From contig NZ_POWX01000001.1 of assembly GCF_003044445.1 (NCBI RefSeq), positions 1 through 64,000 of the forward strand: 64,000 nucleotides of DNA, given 5' to 3'. The position numbers and the translations under genes were made by a program. Source of the stretch: Neisseria mucosa. GTDB lineage: Bacteria; Pseudomonadota; Gammaproteobacteria; Burkholderiales; Neisseriaceae. Below are positions 52,028-60,298 of this stretch, one piece after another; the stretch's first letter is position 1, and every line of letters starts with the position of its first letter. The notes below the pieces were generated by a model. The model had not been told where the DNA came from and searched no databases. It was given only the letters and a program-made list of their open reading frames with translations.

Positions 52028-52576
52028 ATGACTCAAAACGCAAGCAACCTATGCTGGCTCGATATGGAAATGACCGGGCTTGACCCCGAACGCGAACGCA
52101 TTATCGAAGTCGCCATGATTATCACCGACTCCGATTTGAACGTCTTGGTGCAGTCCGAAGTTTATGCCGTCCACCAAAGCGACGAACTGCTCGACGGCAT
52201 GGACGAATGGAACACCGCCACCCACGGTCGCACGGGGCTGACGCAGCGCGTGCGCGAATCGCGGCTGACCGAAGCCGAAGTGGAACAAAAACTGCTCGAC
52301 TTTATCGCGCAATGGATTCCCGAAAAAGCCACGCCTATGTGCGGCAATTCCATCCATCAAGACCGCCGCTTCATGGTCAAATACATGCCGCGCCTCGAAG
52401 CGTATTTCCACTACCGCAATCTGGACGTATCCACCCTGAAAGAACTCGCCAAACGTTGGAATCCGCCCGTTGCCAAAGGCGTGGTGAAACGCGGCTCGCA
52501 TCAGGCTTTGGACGATATTCTCGAAAGCATTGAGGAAATGCGTTATTACCGCGAAAACTTCTTGAAACTGCCTTAA
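52028..52576 (+). CDS. orn: oligoribonuclease
   Basis: A 182-aa DEDDh exonuclease that degrades 2-5-nt RNAs and pGpG. The acidic residues D12 and E14 (WLDMEMTGLD), the aspartate in NSIHQDRRFM, and the H/D pair in GSHQALDDI are all present. As in the pseudouridine synthase at 4427, a DUS ends directly at the ATG (GGTCGTCTGAA-ATG) and offers the only purine-rich box. Confidence 0.96.
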   Translation: MTQNASNLCWLDMEMTGLDPERERIIEVAMIITDSDLNVLVQSEVYAVHQSDELLDGMDEWNTATHGRTGLTQRVRESRLTEAEVEQKLLDFIAQWIPEKATPMCGNSIHQDRRFMVKYMPRLEAYFHYRNLDVSTLKELAKRWNPPVAKGVVKRGSHQALDDILESIEEMRYYRENFLKLP

Positions 52577-52602
52577 ATCCTTGCCAATACAAGCAGCAAT
52601 AC

Positions 52603-52651
52603 AAAAAGGTCGTCTGAAAGCCTTAAACCCATTCTTTCAGACGACCTTTTT
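52603..52651 (+). terminator. DUS inverted-repeat terminator after orn
   Basis: Eighteen-base arms (52603-52620 and 52634-52651) lie 26 bases past the orn stop. Confidence 0.78.
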
Positions 52652-52850
52652 ATATTTTGAAAGTCTGTGTAGCGCGCTTACGTCAGTCATACACCCTCCC
52701 GAAATCTACGCATCTCCTGCCAAATGCCGCCGTATCAATGCGGTAAACCGACAAAAATGCCGGTCCCACATTTCAAGATTCTGAACAAACGCTGACACAC
52801 AATTACAGAAAACAGTATAATACACTACTCAAAATGCCTATTCCGATGCC

Positions 52851-54233
52851 ATGACCATCATTCCCAAACGATTATCGCTGCAAGATATCGTCCCGACAGA
52901 ACCCCCTTTCGAGGGCAATCTTCGGGACTTTTTGCCTTTGCGGCAAATCATGGAAGACGGGGACGAAAAAGCAGTATACCGTATGTGCGGCATGCTGCTT
53001 GGCGGCAAGGAAAACCGTAGGGCATTATCAGGCATAGAATACATCGCATCCGGAGGGTTTCCGGATAAGGCATACAGGTTGCTGCATTGGAGCGACCGTT
53101 TCGGGCTGGCTGCCGACAAACTGCTGGCTGCCTACGCAGATTTCGGCGAACGCGGGTTCTCAGCGGCGCAAACCGCACTGATGCGTTATTACGCAGAACG
53201 CAACGACCTGCAATTTCTCTATTGGGCACAATGCGCCGCCCCGCAATCCCCTGAAGCGCAATACCTTATCGCGCGGCAGTATGCCCTGGCGGATAATTGG
53301 GAAAAGGCGCTAAATTGGTACAACCAGGCAGCCTCCCAGGGCTGGTCGCAGGCATGCCTGCAATTAGGGAAATCCTTCCTTTACGGCTGCGGCGTTTCTG
53401 CCGATTCTGCGCAGGCAGAAGTCTATTTGGAATATGCCGCCGAACACGGCTGGGTCGAAGCACAAATCCTGCTGGCAGATTTATTGGCGGCAAAAGGAAA
53501 CAAAGACGCCCTGTCTTGGTACAGCCTTGCCGCCGTTCAGGGCAGCGCGGCGGCGCAAACCGCCTTAGCACGGCAATATCTGACCGGCAAGCTGACCGAC
53601 CGCGACCCGTTACAGGCGTTCAAATACGCCAGAACCGCCGCAGACAGGCAGTTTCCGGATGCGTTATGCCTGATGGGCGACCTCTGCCGCTACGGACTGG
53701 GCATACGCCCCGATTTATCCGTCGCGCAACAATACTACCGCCACGCCGCCGCATTGGGCAGCATGGCTGCCGTACAGAAGCTGCTCAGCGAGGCCGCCCT
53801 GCACCAACCGGAACATTACGAAAAACTCAAATCCGAAGCCTTGCAGCGTCAGGAAACCGAGCAGCTTTGCCGCTCTGCCGCAGCCTGCCTTGACGGCATC
53901 GGACAAAAAAAAGACTACGCCCGCGCGCGACGGCTTTATCTGGAAGCCGCCGTCTGCAATCATGCCGATGCAGCAGCCGGTTTGGGCAAAATCTATTATC
54001 ACGGTCTGGGTATTCCTGCCGATACCGGTTCGGCGGCGTACTGGTTTGGCATAGCGGCGGAACAAAACCATCCTGAAGCGCAATATTATTCGGCATTCCT
54101 CCTCTACCACGGACAAGGTACCGCCACGAATGTTCCCGTCGCCTACGATTACCTTCAGGCAGCAGCAGACAACGGATATGGCAACCCGCAGGAACTCAGG
54201 GCAATATTGGAGCAATGGCAGTGCGAACGTTGA
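52851..54233 (+). CDS. Sel1-repeat (SLR) protein
   Basis: A 460-aa soluble protein without signal peptide. From about residue 120 it consists of Sel1-like repeats: AQYLIARQYALADNWEKALNW, ACLQLGKSFLYGCGVSADSAQAE, AQTALARQYLTGKLTDRDPLQA, ALCLMGDLCRYGLGIRPDLSVA, AAAGLGKIYYHGLGIPADTGSA and AQYYSAFLLYHGQGTATNVPVA. About eight units are visible. The first 110 residues have no repeat and are not recognised. Sel1 proteins serve as adaptor scaffolds; the partner is unknown. No terminator-free link to a neighbour exists, so it is probably transcribed alone. Confidence 0.82.
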   Translation: MTIIPKRLSLQDIVPTEPPFEGNLRDFLPLRQIMEDGDEKAVYRMCGMLLGGKENRRALSGIEYIASGGFPDKAYRLLHWSDRFGLAADKLLAAYADFGERGFSAAQTALMRYYAERNDLQFLYWAQCAAPQSPEAQYLIARQYALADNWEKALNWYNQAASQGWSQACLQLGKSFLYGCGVSADSAQAEVYLEYAAEHGWVEAQILLADLLAAKGNKDALSWYSLAAVQGSAAAQTALARQYLTGKLTDRDPLQAFKYARTAADRQFPDALCLMGDLCRYGLGIRPDLSVAQQYYRHAAALGSMAAVQKLLSEAALHQPEHYEKLKSEALQRQETEQLCRSAAACLDGIGQKKDYARARRLYLEAAVCNHADAAAGLGKIYYHGLGIPADTGSAAYWFGIAAEQNHPEAQYYSAFLLYHGQGTATNVPVAYDYLQAAADNGYGNPQELRAILEQWQCER

Positions 54234-54268
54234 AGATAATCCGGCATTGATTTCTGCCCGACAATAAT

Positions 54269-54304
54269 AAAAGGTCGTCTGAAAAAGTTTTCAGACGACC
54301 TTTT
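54269..54304. terminator. DUS inverted-repeat terminator between converging genes
   Basis: AAAAGGTCGTCTGAAAA (54269-54285) and its complement (54288-54304) are separated by only two bases. It serves the Sel1 gene and the leftward symporter gene. Confidence 0.8.
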
Positions 54305-54322
54305 GTCCTTTGCCGAACTCTT

Positions 54323-55282
54323 TTAATCGGACAATTCCGCTTTCGATTCTTTATCTGCTTTCGCCGACCAATAAGATGCGAGCAGCGAGCCGGAAATGTT
54401 GTGCCACACGCTGAACAGCGCGCTGGGTACGGCGACGACAGGGGCTGCGGCAAAATGCGCGGCCGCCAATGCCGCACCCAAACCGGAATTCTGCATACCG
54501 ACTTCGATAGCGAGCGTTTTTTGCGCATCGTACGGCAGCTTGCAGATTTTAGCCGCGAAAAAGCCGAGCAGGTAGCCGACGGCGTTGTGCAACACCACGA
54601 CACCGAAAATCAACAGCCCGCTCTCAATAATTTTGCCTTTGCTCGCGCCGACGACCGCACCGATAATCAACACAATGGCAACCACCGAAACCAAAGGCAA
54701 GGCAGCGGCAGCGCTTTCGGTCTGTTTGCGGAACACAGTATGTGCAATCACGCCGAGCGCAATAGGCAGCAACACCATTTGAACAATGGAAACAAACATC
54801 GCCTGCGCATTGATGTCGAGCATTTCACCTGCCAAAAGCAGGAAAATAGCGGGCGTCAGCAACGGAGCCAGCAAGGTGGAAGCCGACGTAACTGCAACGG
54901 ACAAAGCAACGTTGCCGCGCGCCAAAAAAGTCATCACATTGGAAGCCGTACCGCCCGGACAGCAGCCGACCAAAATCACGCCCACAGCAACTTCAGCAGG
55001 CAAATTTAACAATTTGACCAAAAAATAGGCAGTCAGCGGCATGATAATGAATTGAGCCGCCACGCCGATAAGGACGGCTTTGGGATGACTGGCGACAATT
55101 TTGAAATCTGACGGCGTCAGCGTCAGCCCCATTCCGAACATGATGATGCCCAAAAGCCAAGTGATGTAAGGCAGTACCCACTTGAACAATTCGGGGTCGA
55201 AGAAAGCAAGGGCGGCGCACAATGCCGCCCAAAATGAGAAAGTTTTGCCGACAAAGTGGCTGATTCGTGCAATAGTGTCCAT
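54323..55282 (-). CDS. bile acid:sodium symporter family transporter (ASBT-NM type)
   Basis: A 319-aa ten-helix carrier that is very similar, as I recall it, to the structurally solved meningococcal ASBT homolog. The residues that form its two sodium sites are conserved at the same numbers: Q77, S114, N115, S128, T132, E260 and Q264. Core motifs are CCPGGTASNVMTFLARGN and IEVGMQNSGLGAALA. The natural substrate in Neisseria is uncertain; relatives carry bile acids or pantoate-like anions. It is a single gene between a DUS hairpin and a Correia element. Confidence 0.9.
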   Translation of the reverse strand: MDTIARISHFVGKTFSFWAALCAALAFFDPELFKWVLPYITWLLGIIMFGMGLTLTPSDFKIVASHPKAVLIGVAAQFIIMPLTAYFLVKLLNLPAEVAVGVILVGCCPGGTASNVMTFLARGNVALSVAVTSASTLLAPLLTPAIFLLLAGEMLDINAQAMFVSIVQMVLLPIALGVIAHTVFRKQTESAAAALPLVSVVAIVLIIGAVVGASKGKIIESGLLIFGVVVLHNAVGYLLGFFAAKICKLPYDAQKTLAIEVGMQNSGLGAALAAAHFAAAPVVAVPSALFSVWHNISGSLLASYWSAKADKESKAELSD

Positions 55283-55376
55283 AAATAGTATGTGCGGTAT
55301 CGGTTGATAAGATTATTGATTAGGAGAACAGTGAAATAAAGCAACACACAAACATCAAAATCTGTTTGTCGGTTGA

Positions 55377-55482
55377 TATAGTGGATTAACAAAAATCAGG
55401 ACAAGGCGACGAAGCCGCAGACAGTACAGATAGTACGGCAAGGCGAGGCAACGCTGTACTGGTTTAAAGTTAATCCACTATA
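55377..55482. repeat. Correia repeat element (106 bp), copy 3
   Basis: TATAGTGGATTAACAAAAAT and AAAGTTAATCCACTATA ends enclose the same core as the thi-locus copies but in the opposite orientation. It lies between the rnhB terminator and the promoter of the ASBT-type gene, where it might provide an outward promoter. Confidence 0.93.
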
Positions 55483-55540
55483 TTTGTTTCACCTCCGCCC
55501 GAACGCGAAGCATACACGGCTTTGTAACGGGGTGTAAAGA

Positions 55541-55573
55541 AAAGGTCGTCTGAAAGCGTTTCAGACGACCTTT
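55541..55573 (-). terminator. DUS inverted-repeat terminator after rnhB
   Basis: Fifteen-base arms (55541-55555 and 55559-55573) with a 3-nt loop lie 15 bases past the leftward rnhB stop. Confidence 0.8.
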
Positions 55574-55587
55574 AAACCATTCTGCCC

Positions 55588-56178
55588 TCACTCAAACAAC
55601 CTGCCCTGCGCCAGCAACGCCTTCACGGGTGCGAAATCGCAGCGGTGTTCGGGCAGCACACCGTATTTTTGCAGGGCGGCGAGGTGTTGCGCTGTGCCGT
55701 AGCCTTTGTGTTTGTCGAAACCGTATTGCGGATAACGTTCGGCAAGCGCGTACATTTCGGCATCGCGCGCGGTTTTGGCGAGGACGGAGGCGGCGGAGAT
55801 TTCGATGATTTTGCTGTCGCCCTTGACGACGGCTTCGGCGGAAATGCCCAAATCTTTCGGAACGCGGTTGCCGTCTATTAGCACCTTATCCGGCACGACC
55901 ACCAAACCCTGGACGGCGCGGGTCATCGCCAGCATGGTGGCGTGCAGGATATTGAGTTCGGCGATTTCTTCGGGCGACGCGGAGGCGACGCTCCACACAA
56001 CTGCTTGTTCTTTGATCAACACCGCCAAAGCATCGCGCTTTTTCTCGCTGAGTTTTTTCGAATCGGTCAGGCCGGGCAGGTCGTAACGTTCGGGCAGGAT
56101 AACGGCGGCGGCAAACACGCTGCCGACCAGCGGCCCGCGCCCTGCTTCGTCCACGCCCGCAAGGAGGATGGGAGACAT
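55588..56178 (-). CDS. rnhB: ribonuclease HII
   Basis: A 196-aa enzyme that removes RNA and single ribonucleotides from DNA. The acidic site is D10-E11 (GVDEAGRGPLVGSV), D102 (VLIDGNRVP) and D121 (GDSKIIEISAASVLAK). The end RCDFAPVKALL is conserved. GGAG lies just upstream. lpxB lies upstream in the same direction but separated by 560 bases of repeats, so the two are not clearly one operon. Confidence 0.96.
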   Translation of the reverse strand: MSPILLAGVDEAGRGPLVGSVFAAAVILPERYDLPGLTDSKKLSEKKRDALAVLIKEQAVVWSVASASPEEIAELNILHATMLAMTRAVQGLVVVPDKVLIDGNRVPKDLGISAEAVVKGDSKIIEISAASVLAKTARDAEMYALAERYPQYGFDKHKGYGTAQHLAALQKYGVLPEHRCDFAPVKALLAQGRLFE

Positions 56179-56211
56179 AGCGTTTCAGTGATACGGTTCG
56201 GTTAACGGGAG

Positions 56212-56241
56212 AGGTCGTCTGAAAAGGATTTCAGACGACCT
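56212..56241. repeat. DUS inverted pair upstream of rnhB
   Basis: Thirteen-base arms (56212-56224 and 56229-56241) lie 34 bases upstream of rnhB. It may end read-through from the repeat region. Confidence 0.7.
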
Positions 56242-56737
56242 TTTGAATGATATAGTGGGTTCAAATAAAAAATAATGTCGGGTTTACTGCCATTATTTTT
56301 ATCTGTACGGGGGCAGCGACAGTTTTGCAGGGAACCCAAGCCCGCCGCCCTACCCTGTTTTATGCTGTGAAACGTTTTCGCGGGCAAAGCCCACGCTACA
56401 AAAATGAACCTGTCAGTTCCGGTCGGGCATTCATACCCGACAAGCCATATGGCCGGTTCACTTCATTTTTGATGCGGCACCTATCGCCCGCCGTCATTCC
56501 CGCGCAGGCGGGAACCCAGTCCTCAACTATTCAAAACTATTTAAAGATTGTCATCATTTCAAACTTCTGGATTCCCGCCTGTGCGTGAATGACGACGCGT
56601 GGTTTTCTGACTTGAATTTACTGCAAAACCATCAGATTCAGCCCGCAGGTTGGACATACTCTTTACAGGACAATAAATATCAGAGGCCGTCTGAAAGCGT
56701 AGCTTCAACGAAGTGAAAACGGGTGCAGCGGGTTTCG
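56242..56737. repeat. intergenic repeat cluster (half Correia, GCGGGC repeat, dRS3-like pair)
   Basis: No gene is visible. TATAGTGGGTTCAAAT (about 56251) resembles one Correia end. TTTCGCGGGCAAAGCCCACG (56376-56395) repeats the arm seen at 43697. ATTCCCGCGCAGGCGGGAAC (56496-56515) and ATTCCCGCCTGTGCGTGAAT (56571-56590) each differ by one base in the terminal hexamers from the dRS3 pattern ATTCCC-N8-GGGAAT and bracket a NIME-like spacer. A single AGGCCGTCTGAA DUS is at about 56683. Confidence 0.7.
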
Positions 56738-57889
56738 CTAAAAGCCTGCTTCGGACAATACGGCTTCAGCCGCCAATGCATCGGTATCTTTCTTCAACAG
56801 CAAATGCAGTTCGCGAAAATCCTGTTTCAGCGCGGCGGCGGCTTCGGGGTGGTCGTACCAATAGGCAACGGCGGCGGCGAGTTTTTCCGGCTCGGCATCG
56901 TGTTGCAAAAGTTCCGGCACGGCGGCTTTGTCCAACAGGATATTGGGCAGGCCGACATGCGGCACTTTGACTTTGCGTTTCACATAAAAATAGGTCAGCG
57001 GCGAAATTTTGTAGCTGATGACCATAGGCCGTTTGCACAAGGCGACTTCGAGGGTGGCGGTGCCGCTGGTTACCAACACGACATCGGCGGCGGTGCAGAC
57101 GGTATCGGACTGTTTGTCGGTGATGGTAACGGGAATGGCGGAAAATTCAGGCTGCGCCAGAATTTCACCGATGCGCCTGCGGGTGGCGGCGGTGGCGGCG
57201 GGAAGCAGGAATTGCGCCTGCGGATAGCGTTTGAGCAGCAATAAGGCCGTCTGAAAAAACAAAGGAGCCATATAGTCGATTTCGCTGACACGGCTGCCCG
57301 GCAGCAAGGCGAACACGACAGTTTCGGCGGCCACGCCCAACTTGGCGCGCGCGGCGGCATGGTCGTCGTCCAGCGGCATGGTTTGCGCCATCGGATGACC
57401 GACAAACTCGGCTTTGCCGCCCGCATCAAGGTAAAGCTGCGGCTCCATCGGAAACAAACACAGCACGCGGTTGACCTGATGCACGATTTTGTTCACCCGT
57501 TCGCGCCGCCACGCCCACACCGACGGGCTGACATAATGAACGGTGGGGATGCCCGCCTTTTTGAGTTTTTCCGCCACGCCCAGATTGAAATCGGGCGCGT
57601 CGATGCCGACAAAGACATCAGGCTTGATGCGGATAAGGTCGTTCACCAGCCCTTTGCGGATTTTCAGGATTTCGGGCAGGCGTTTGACCACTTCGACAAA
57701 GCCGCGCACCGCCAGTTTTTCCTGGTCGTACAGGCTCTCAAACCCTTCCGCCTTCATGCGTTCACCGCCAATGCCGATAAATTTCGCATCGGGGCGGCGT
57801 TGTTTGATGGCACGGATAAGGTGCGCGCCGAGCAGGTCGCCGGATGCTTCGCCGACGCTGATGGCGATCAGTGGGGAATGGTTCATCAT
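56738..57889 (-). CDS. lpxB: lipid-A-disaccharide synthase
   Basis: A 383-aa inner-membrane-associated GT-B glycosyltransferase that joins UDP-diacylglucosamine and lipid X. It shows VGEASGDLLGAHLIRAI, the region GIDAPDFNLGVAEKLKKAG, YVSPSVWAWR and FALLPGSRVSEI with the nucleotide-binding VTSGTATLEVALCK. It starts ATGATG at 57889; the second ATG is equally possible. LFFQTALLLL is encoded across an AGGCCGTCTGAA-type DUS. No lpxA or fabZ lies beside it in this window. Confidence 0.95.
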   Translation of the reverse strand: MMNHSPLIAISVGEASGDLLGAHLIRAIKQRRPDAKFIGIGGERMKAEGFESLYDQEKLAVRGFVEVVKRLPEILKIRKGLVNDLIRIKPDVFVGIDAPDFNLGVAEKLKKAGIPTVHYVSPSVWAWRRERVNKIVHQVNRVLCLFPMEPQLYLDAGGKAEFVGHPMAQTMPLDDDHAAARAKLGVAAETVVFALLPGSRVSEIDYMAPLFFQTALLLLKRYPQAQFLLPAATAATRRRIGEILAQPEFSAIPVTITDKQSDTVCTAADVVLVTSGTATLEVALCKRPMVISYKISPLTYFYVKRKVKVPHVGLPNILLDKAAVPELLQHDAEPEKLAAAVAYWYDHPEAAAALKQDFRELHLLLKKDTDALAAEAVLSEAGF

Positions 57890-57909
57890 CGTTACAGGAA
57901 AATAGATTG

Positions 57910-57938
57910 AGGTCGTCTGAAAGGTTTTCAGACGACCT
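57910..57938 (-). terminator. DUS inverted-repeat terminator of the mla operon
   Basis: Thirteen-base arms (57910-57922 and 57926-57938) with a 3-nt loop lie 9 bases past the mlaA stop. Confidence 0.78.
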
Positions 57939-57946
57939 TATGGAGA

Positions 57947-58747
57947 TTATTCGGCAGGAATCGGCTCAAATTCGGCAGCGGATTGCGGGAACGGTTCGGC
58001 AAAATCGGTTGCCGCGGGCGCATCGCTGTCCACCAAGTCGTCGATGTCGATGTTGTCGTCTTCGCTTTGAGGGAGCGTGCCGCCGGTTTGTTGGGTGCGG
58101 ACTTTCATGTAAAGGTCGCGTGTGTAGCTGTATTTGTCGATGGCTGCGCCTTCGAGGCTGTCGGTCAGGTCGAGCAGTTCTTCACGGGTGTTGATGGCCT
58201 GCAGGCCGATTGTGCCCCAGCGTCCTGCTCTGGTGTGGAAGACGGCGTTTTTAACTGGGTAGACGGTGGTAACGGCGTTGCCAATGGTATCGCGTACGGT
58301 AGATGGGCCGAACAGGGGGACAACGAAGTAGTTGCTGTTTTTCCAGCCCCATGTGGCGAAGGTGTCGCCGAGGGTGTTTTTATTGCTGGGTACGCCGCCT
58401 GCACCGGCTACGTCGATTAAACCGCCAAGGCCGAAGGTGGTGTTGATGCCGACGCGGACGAGGTCTTCGCTGGCGCGTTTGACGTCAAGGCGCAGAACGT
58501 TGCTGCCGAAGCTGACGACGTCGCGCAGGTTGTTGAAGAAGTTGATCACGCCGGTGCGGACGGGCTTGGGCGTTATTTTGCGGTAGCCGCGTGCGACGGG
58601 GGCGAGGACGTATTGGTCGGCCTTGTCGTTGAATTTGAAGACGGCGCGGTTGTAGCCTTCGTAGGGGTCGGCGGGGTTGTTCTCGGCAAATGCGGGGGTT
58701 GAGGTCTGGCCGATGAGGAATAGGAGTGAAGCGGTGGTTTTTTTCAT
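57947..58747 (-). CDS. mlaA: MlaA/VacJ outer-membrane phospholipid removal protein
   Basis: A 266-aa protein of the Mla pathway, which removes phospholipids from the outer leaflet of the outer membrane. The VacJ domain shows DPYEGYNRAVFKFND, the NFFNNLRDVVSFGSNVLR region and LGDTFATWGWKNSNYFVVPLFGPS. It ends in an acidic tail (SEDDNIDIDDLVDSD) absent from enteric MlaA. The signal sequence ends T-P-A-F-A-E with no lipobox cysteine, unlike E. coli MlaA, so it may be cleaved by signal peptidase I. It overlaps mlaB by four bases. Confidence 0.93.
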   Translation of the reverse strand: MKKTTASLLFLIGQTSTPAFAENNPADPYEGYNRAVFKFNDKADQYVLAPVARGYRKITPKPVRTGVINFFNNLRDVVSFGSNVLRLDVKRASEDLVRVGINTTFGLGGLIDVAGAGGVPSNKNTLGDTFATWGWKNSNYFVVPLFGPSTVRDTIGNAVTTVYPVKNAVFHTRAGRWGTIGLQAINTREELLDLTDSLEGAAIDKYSYTRDLYMKVRTQQTGGTLPQSEDDNIDIDDLVDSDAPAATDFAEPFPQSAAEFEPIPAE

Positions 58748-59022
58748 GGGTTCAACCAGTCTTTGATTTCGTAAAGCTCGGACAGGGTGCGCACGGATTC
58801 GGGTATGCCTTGCAGGGTGATTTTCCCGTCAGGGCGGCGCAATGCGTCAAGCAGCAGGGACACGCAGGCGGAATCGGCGCGCCCGACGCCGCTCAAATCG
58901 ACCGCGCGGGTGTCTTTCAGACGACATTGCTGTCTGAAGCGGGTAAAGGCGGTGGCGGTCAGGGTTTTGACGGTAATGTCGCCGCTGATGTGCAGCGTAC
59001 CGTTGCGAAGTTCGGTTTGCAT
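58744..59022 (-). CDS. mlaB: STAS-domain protein MlaB
   Basis: A 92-aa cytoplasmic STAS protein that binds the MlaF ATPase in the MlaFEDB transporter. The pattern of LHISGDITVKTL, the strand AVDLSGVGRADSACVSLLLDAL and GIPESVRTLSELYEI is typical. The conserved acceptor position has S in R-A-D-S-A. It overlaps the mlaA start (ATGA). Confidence 0.9.
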   Translation of the reverse strand: MQTELRNGTLHISGDITVKTLTATAFTRFRQQCRLKDTRAVDLSGVGRADSACVSLLLDALRRPDGKITLQGIPESVRTLSELYEIKDWLNP

Positions 59023-59120
59023 AGCTGTCTTGTCAACTTAATCTTGGATGATAAAACCTGAAGGTCGTTGTGTGCGAAAGCCATGTCGTCTGAAAACGGA
59101 CGGCATGGCTTGTCTTTGCA

Positions 59121-59711
59121 TTATTTGCTGCCGTTTTTGGCTTTCAGTTCGGCAATCAGTCCGTCTACGCCTTTGGCTTTGATGGTTTCGCCGAATTGGT
59201 TGCGGTACACGGTTACCAAGCTCGCGCCTTCGATGGCGACGTTGTAGGCACGGTATTTATTGCCGCTTTGGTAGGTGGTAAAGTCCATGTTGACGGGTTT
59301 TTGACCGGGTACGCTGACTTCGGCGCGGACGATGATTTCTTTGCCGCCTTTATTGACAACGGGGTTGTCTTTGACGTTGACGTTGGCGTTTTTGAATTTC
59401 AACATGGTGCCGGAGTAGGTGCGGATCAGCAGGGTTTGAAATTCTTTGGTCAACGCTTGTTTTTGCGCGTCAGACGCGGTACGCCAAGGGTTGCCGACTG
59501 CCAGCGCGGTCATGCGTTGGAAATCGAAATAGGGAATCGCATAGGCTTCGGCTTTTTGGCGGGCGGTGTTGGCATCGCCGTTTTTTAAGATGCTCAATAC
59601 TTGAGTGGCGTTTTGACGGATTTGGTTCACTGCGTCGGCAGGGGCGGCAACCGCCATGCTGATGCTCAAGATGCCGATGCTCAGTGCGCTGATGAAAGAG
59701 GTTTTTTTCAT
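59121..59711 (-). CDS. mlaC: periplasmic phospholipid-binding protein MlaC
   Basis: A 196-aa shuttle that carries phospholipid between MlaA and MlaD. The signal peptide ends near residue 22 (A-V-A-A-P-A). The domain has PYFDFQRMTALAVGNPWRTA, FQTLLIRTYSGTML, and YRAYNVAIEGASLVTVYRNQF. It is separated from mlaB by 98 bases that include a half DUS (GTCGTCTGAAAAC at about 59085). Confidence 0.95.
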   Translation of the reverse strand: MKKTSFISALSIGILSISMAVAAPADAVNQIRQNATQVLSILKNGDANTARQKAEAYAIPYFDFQRMTALAVGNPWRTASDAQKQALTKEFQTLLIRTYSGTMLKFKNANVNVKDNPVVNKGGKEIIVRAEVSVPGQKPVNMDFTTYQSGNKYRAYNVAIEGASLVTVYRNQFGETIKAKGVDGLIAELKAKNGSK

Positions 59712-59750
59712 GATTAAGTGTCCTAAAAGTATGAATATGATGGTGTACGT

Positions 59751-60248
59751 TTACTCGGTGGCTTTTGCCGCATCGTCGCCGCCTGCCGCGTTTTTCTCGG
59801 CGAAGCTGGTCATGAATTTACCGATCAGGTTTTCCAGAACCATGGCAGAGCTGGTAACGGAAATGGTATCGCCTGCGGCGAGGGGCTCCGTGTCGCCGCC
59901 TTGTTGCAGACCGATATATTGTTCGCCCAACAGGCCGGAGGTCAGGATTTGCGCGGAAACGTCGCTGCTGAACTGATATTTGCTGTCCAAATCGAGACGG
60001 ACTTTCGCTTGATAGGATTTCGGGTCAAGCTCGATGGAGCCGACGCGTCCGACCAATACGCCCGCAGATTTGATCGGCGCGTTGGCCTTCAGGCCGCCGA
60101 TGTCGCTGAAATCGGCATATACGGTATAAGTCTTGCCGGAATTGCCGAACGCTGTACCGCCCGCCACGCGGAAAGCGAGAAAACCGACCGCTGCCACGCC
60201 GAGCAGGACAAACAGTCCGACCCAAAATTCCAATACATTCTTTTTCAT
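59751..60248 (-). CDS. mlaD: MCE-domain substrate-binding subunit MlaD
   Basis: A 165-aa single-MCE protein anchored by an N-terminal helix (FWVGLFVLLGVAAVGFLAF). It forms the hexameric ring of the Mla transporter. YADFSDIGGLKANAPIKSAGVLVG and the hydrophobic pore loop LTSGLLGEQYIGL are visible. The start at 60248 with AAGGAAC is preferred; an 18-codon upstream extension in frame translates a DUS (GRLKT). Confidence 0.95.
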   Translation of the reverse strand: MKKNVLEFWVGLFVLLGVAAVGFLAFRVAGGTAFGNSGKTYTVYADFSDIGGLKANAPIKSAGVLVGRVGSIELDPKSYQAKVRLDLDSKYQFSSDVSAQILTSGLLGEQYIGLQQGGDTEPLAAGDTISVTSSAMVLENLIGKFMTSFAEKNAAGGDDAAKATE

Positions 60249-60298
60249 TAAAGTTCCTTGAATATCCAATGTGCTTTGTTTCGTTTTCAGACGACCTG

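Noticed and set aside
51827..52036. 70-codon N-terminal extension of FabI
   Set aside because: It translates the divergent promoter region and DUS; the NADH-binding motif is at the usual distance from the ATG at 51826.
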